DNA from: Methanolinea sp.
GTDB lineage: Archaea > Halobacteriota > Methanomicrobia > Methanomicrobiales > Methanospirillaceae
NCBI GenBank assembly: GCA_018263335.1
Contig: JADFCY010000008.1
Span: forward strand, 23,912-87,911
Length of the DNA: 64,000 bases
Direction of reading: 5' to 3'
Position numbers and translations under genes: made by a program. Under the pieces are notes generated by a model. It had not been told where the DNA came from. It saw nothing but the letters and a program-made list of their open reading frames with translations, and searched no databases. Each line of letters starts with the position of its first letter. Positions within the stretch are counted from its first letter, which is position 1. Of the stretch, positions 63,512-64,000 are shown one piece after another.

Positions 63512-64000
63512 GTGCAAGGAAAATTTCAATTCACTCAAGATAATCTCACATCCCGGCAAATAGGGCATCTTGGACTGGTTGCAGGAATCATAGACGAACT
63601 GGGGATCACCGAAATACTGGACCAGGAACTCCCCAAGACACGGAATCACGCGCTATCGCATTCAGACATCATCAAGGCCATGGTCCTGAATGGGCTCGGG
63701 TTCAACGAACGCCGGGTCTACCTGTTCTCCCGGTTCTTTGACAACCTTGCCACCGAACAACTATTCGGACCGGGAGTCACACCCGACCATTTCACCGATG
63801 ACACCATTCTCCGCACACTTGACCGGATATACAACTATGGATCCACAGACCTCTTCAACAGGATCGTCATCAGGGTCATGGAGAAGATGGCATTTGGCAC
63901 CCATCTCCTCCATGCAGATACCACCACATTCAGTGTCCATGGCGAGTATGAACCCGACGACGACGATTTCCAGACGATCCAGATAACATATGGTCACAAC
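63512..64000 (+). mobile_element. Insertion-sequence transposase, N-terminal part (IS1634-like, DUF4277)
   Basis: An open frame from GTG 63512 runs off the right edge (163 residues seen). It begins with QGKFQFTQDNLTSRQIGHLG and contains LVAGIIDELGITEILD, IIKAMVLNGLGFNERRVYLF and TDDTILRTLDRIYNYG, the DUF4277-type N-terminal domain found before the DDE nuclease of IS1634-family elements. The first catalytic Asp may be in LLHADTTTFSVHG near residue 137. The rest of the nuclease is outside the window, so activity cannot be judged. Confidence 0.85.

Overview
The window is high-G+C archaeal DNA from a methanogen, most likely of the order Methanomicrobiales. The diagnostic genes are mch (C1 pathway of methanogenesis), methanogenesis marker 12, a tetrahydromethanopterin biosynthesis gene (beta-RFAP synthase), archaeal EF-1A, S10, L7Ae, S28e and L24e, Orc1/Cdc6, a CetZ tubulin, an archaeal TrpRS/PheRS pair, a four-gene pyruvate:ferredoxin oxidoreductase and several archaeal surface-glycan genes. 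There are no rRNAs and one tRNA (Val, anticodon TAC).

Layout. 0-9 kb: the 5' part of a radical-SAM activase running off the left edge, then endA-trpS-pheS-pheT, with hisF antisense at its end, an S-inosyl/S-adenosylhomocysteine hydrolase and an 8-oxoguanine glycosylase. 9-13.4 kb: small unknown proteins, a lipoprotein, nifB, a lipoprotein FKBP, a 1-kb non-coding stretch and tRNA-Val. 13.6-22.8 kb: methyltransferase, mch, orc1, a chorismate lyase/beta-RFAP synthase fusion, a phosphomutase-like enzyme, a sugar-nucleotide epimerase, a DUF368 lipid-phosphate transporter and MMP12. 22.9-28.6 kb: porGDAB, a membrane protein, thrC and a nitrilase. 28.7-30.3 kb: a large non-coding tandem repeat array. 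30.5-31.7 kb: rpl7ae-rps28e-rpl24e-ndk. 31.9-41.5 kb: surface-glycan genes (FAD oxidoreductase, GT2, AglD-like flippase, DUF2298, Agl23) around a cetZ operon. 41.5-50.9 kb: rps10, tuf, a sulfite-reductase-like protein, the cobalamin lower-ligand genes cobS-cobZ-cobT, guaA and surface or membrane proteins. 51.4-60.3 kb: a hexulose-phosphate synthase/RraA fusion, two acyl-CoA ligases with an ACT regulator, a stand-alone Cas1, acylphosphatase, glmM and a MobB/MoaE-like fusion. 60.3-64 kb: mostly non-coding, with one response regulator and the start of an insertion-sequence transposase cut by the right edge.

The genes support autotrophic methanogen metabolism. PorGDAB makes pyruvate from acetyl-CoA, HPS/RraA and GlmM feed sugar phosphates, the Mpt fusion makes the C1 carrier that Mch uses, and the cob genes finish the corrinoid. 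The glycan genes together look like an S-layer or lipid glycosylation set.

The most unusual object is the repeat family. About eight ~89-bp modules, each with near-perfect 16-bp inverted arms around an exchangeable ~57-bp core, are tandemly arranged at a ~215-bp period with other hairpins between them. One further intact copy lies at 51.1 kb and one decayed copy at 39.6 kb. The function is unknown to me. Other points worth attention are the stand-alone Cas1 with no CRISPR array in sight, the fused cofactor enzymes, a possible kink-turn in the L7Ae leader and several palindromic or iterated operator-like sites.
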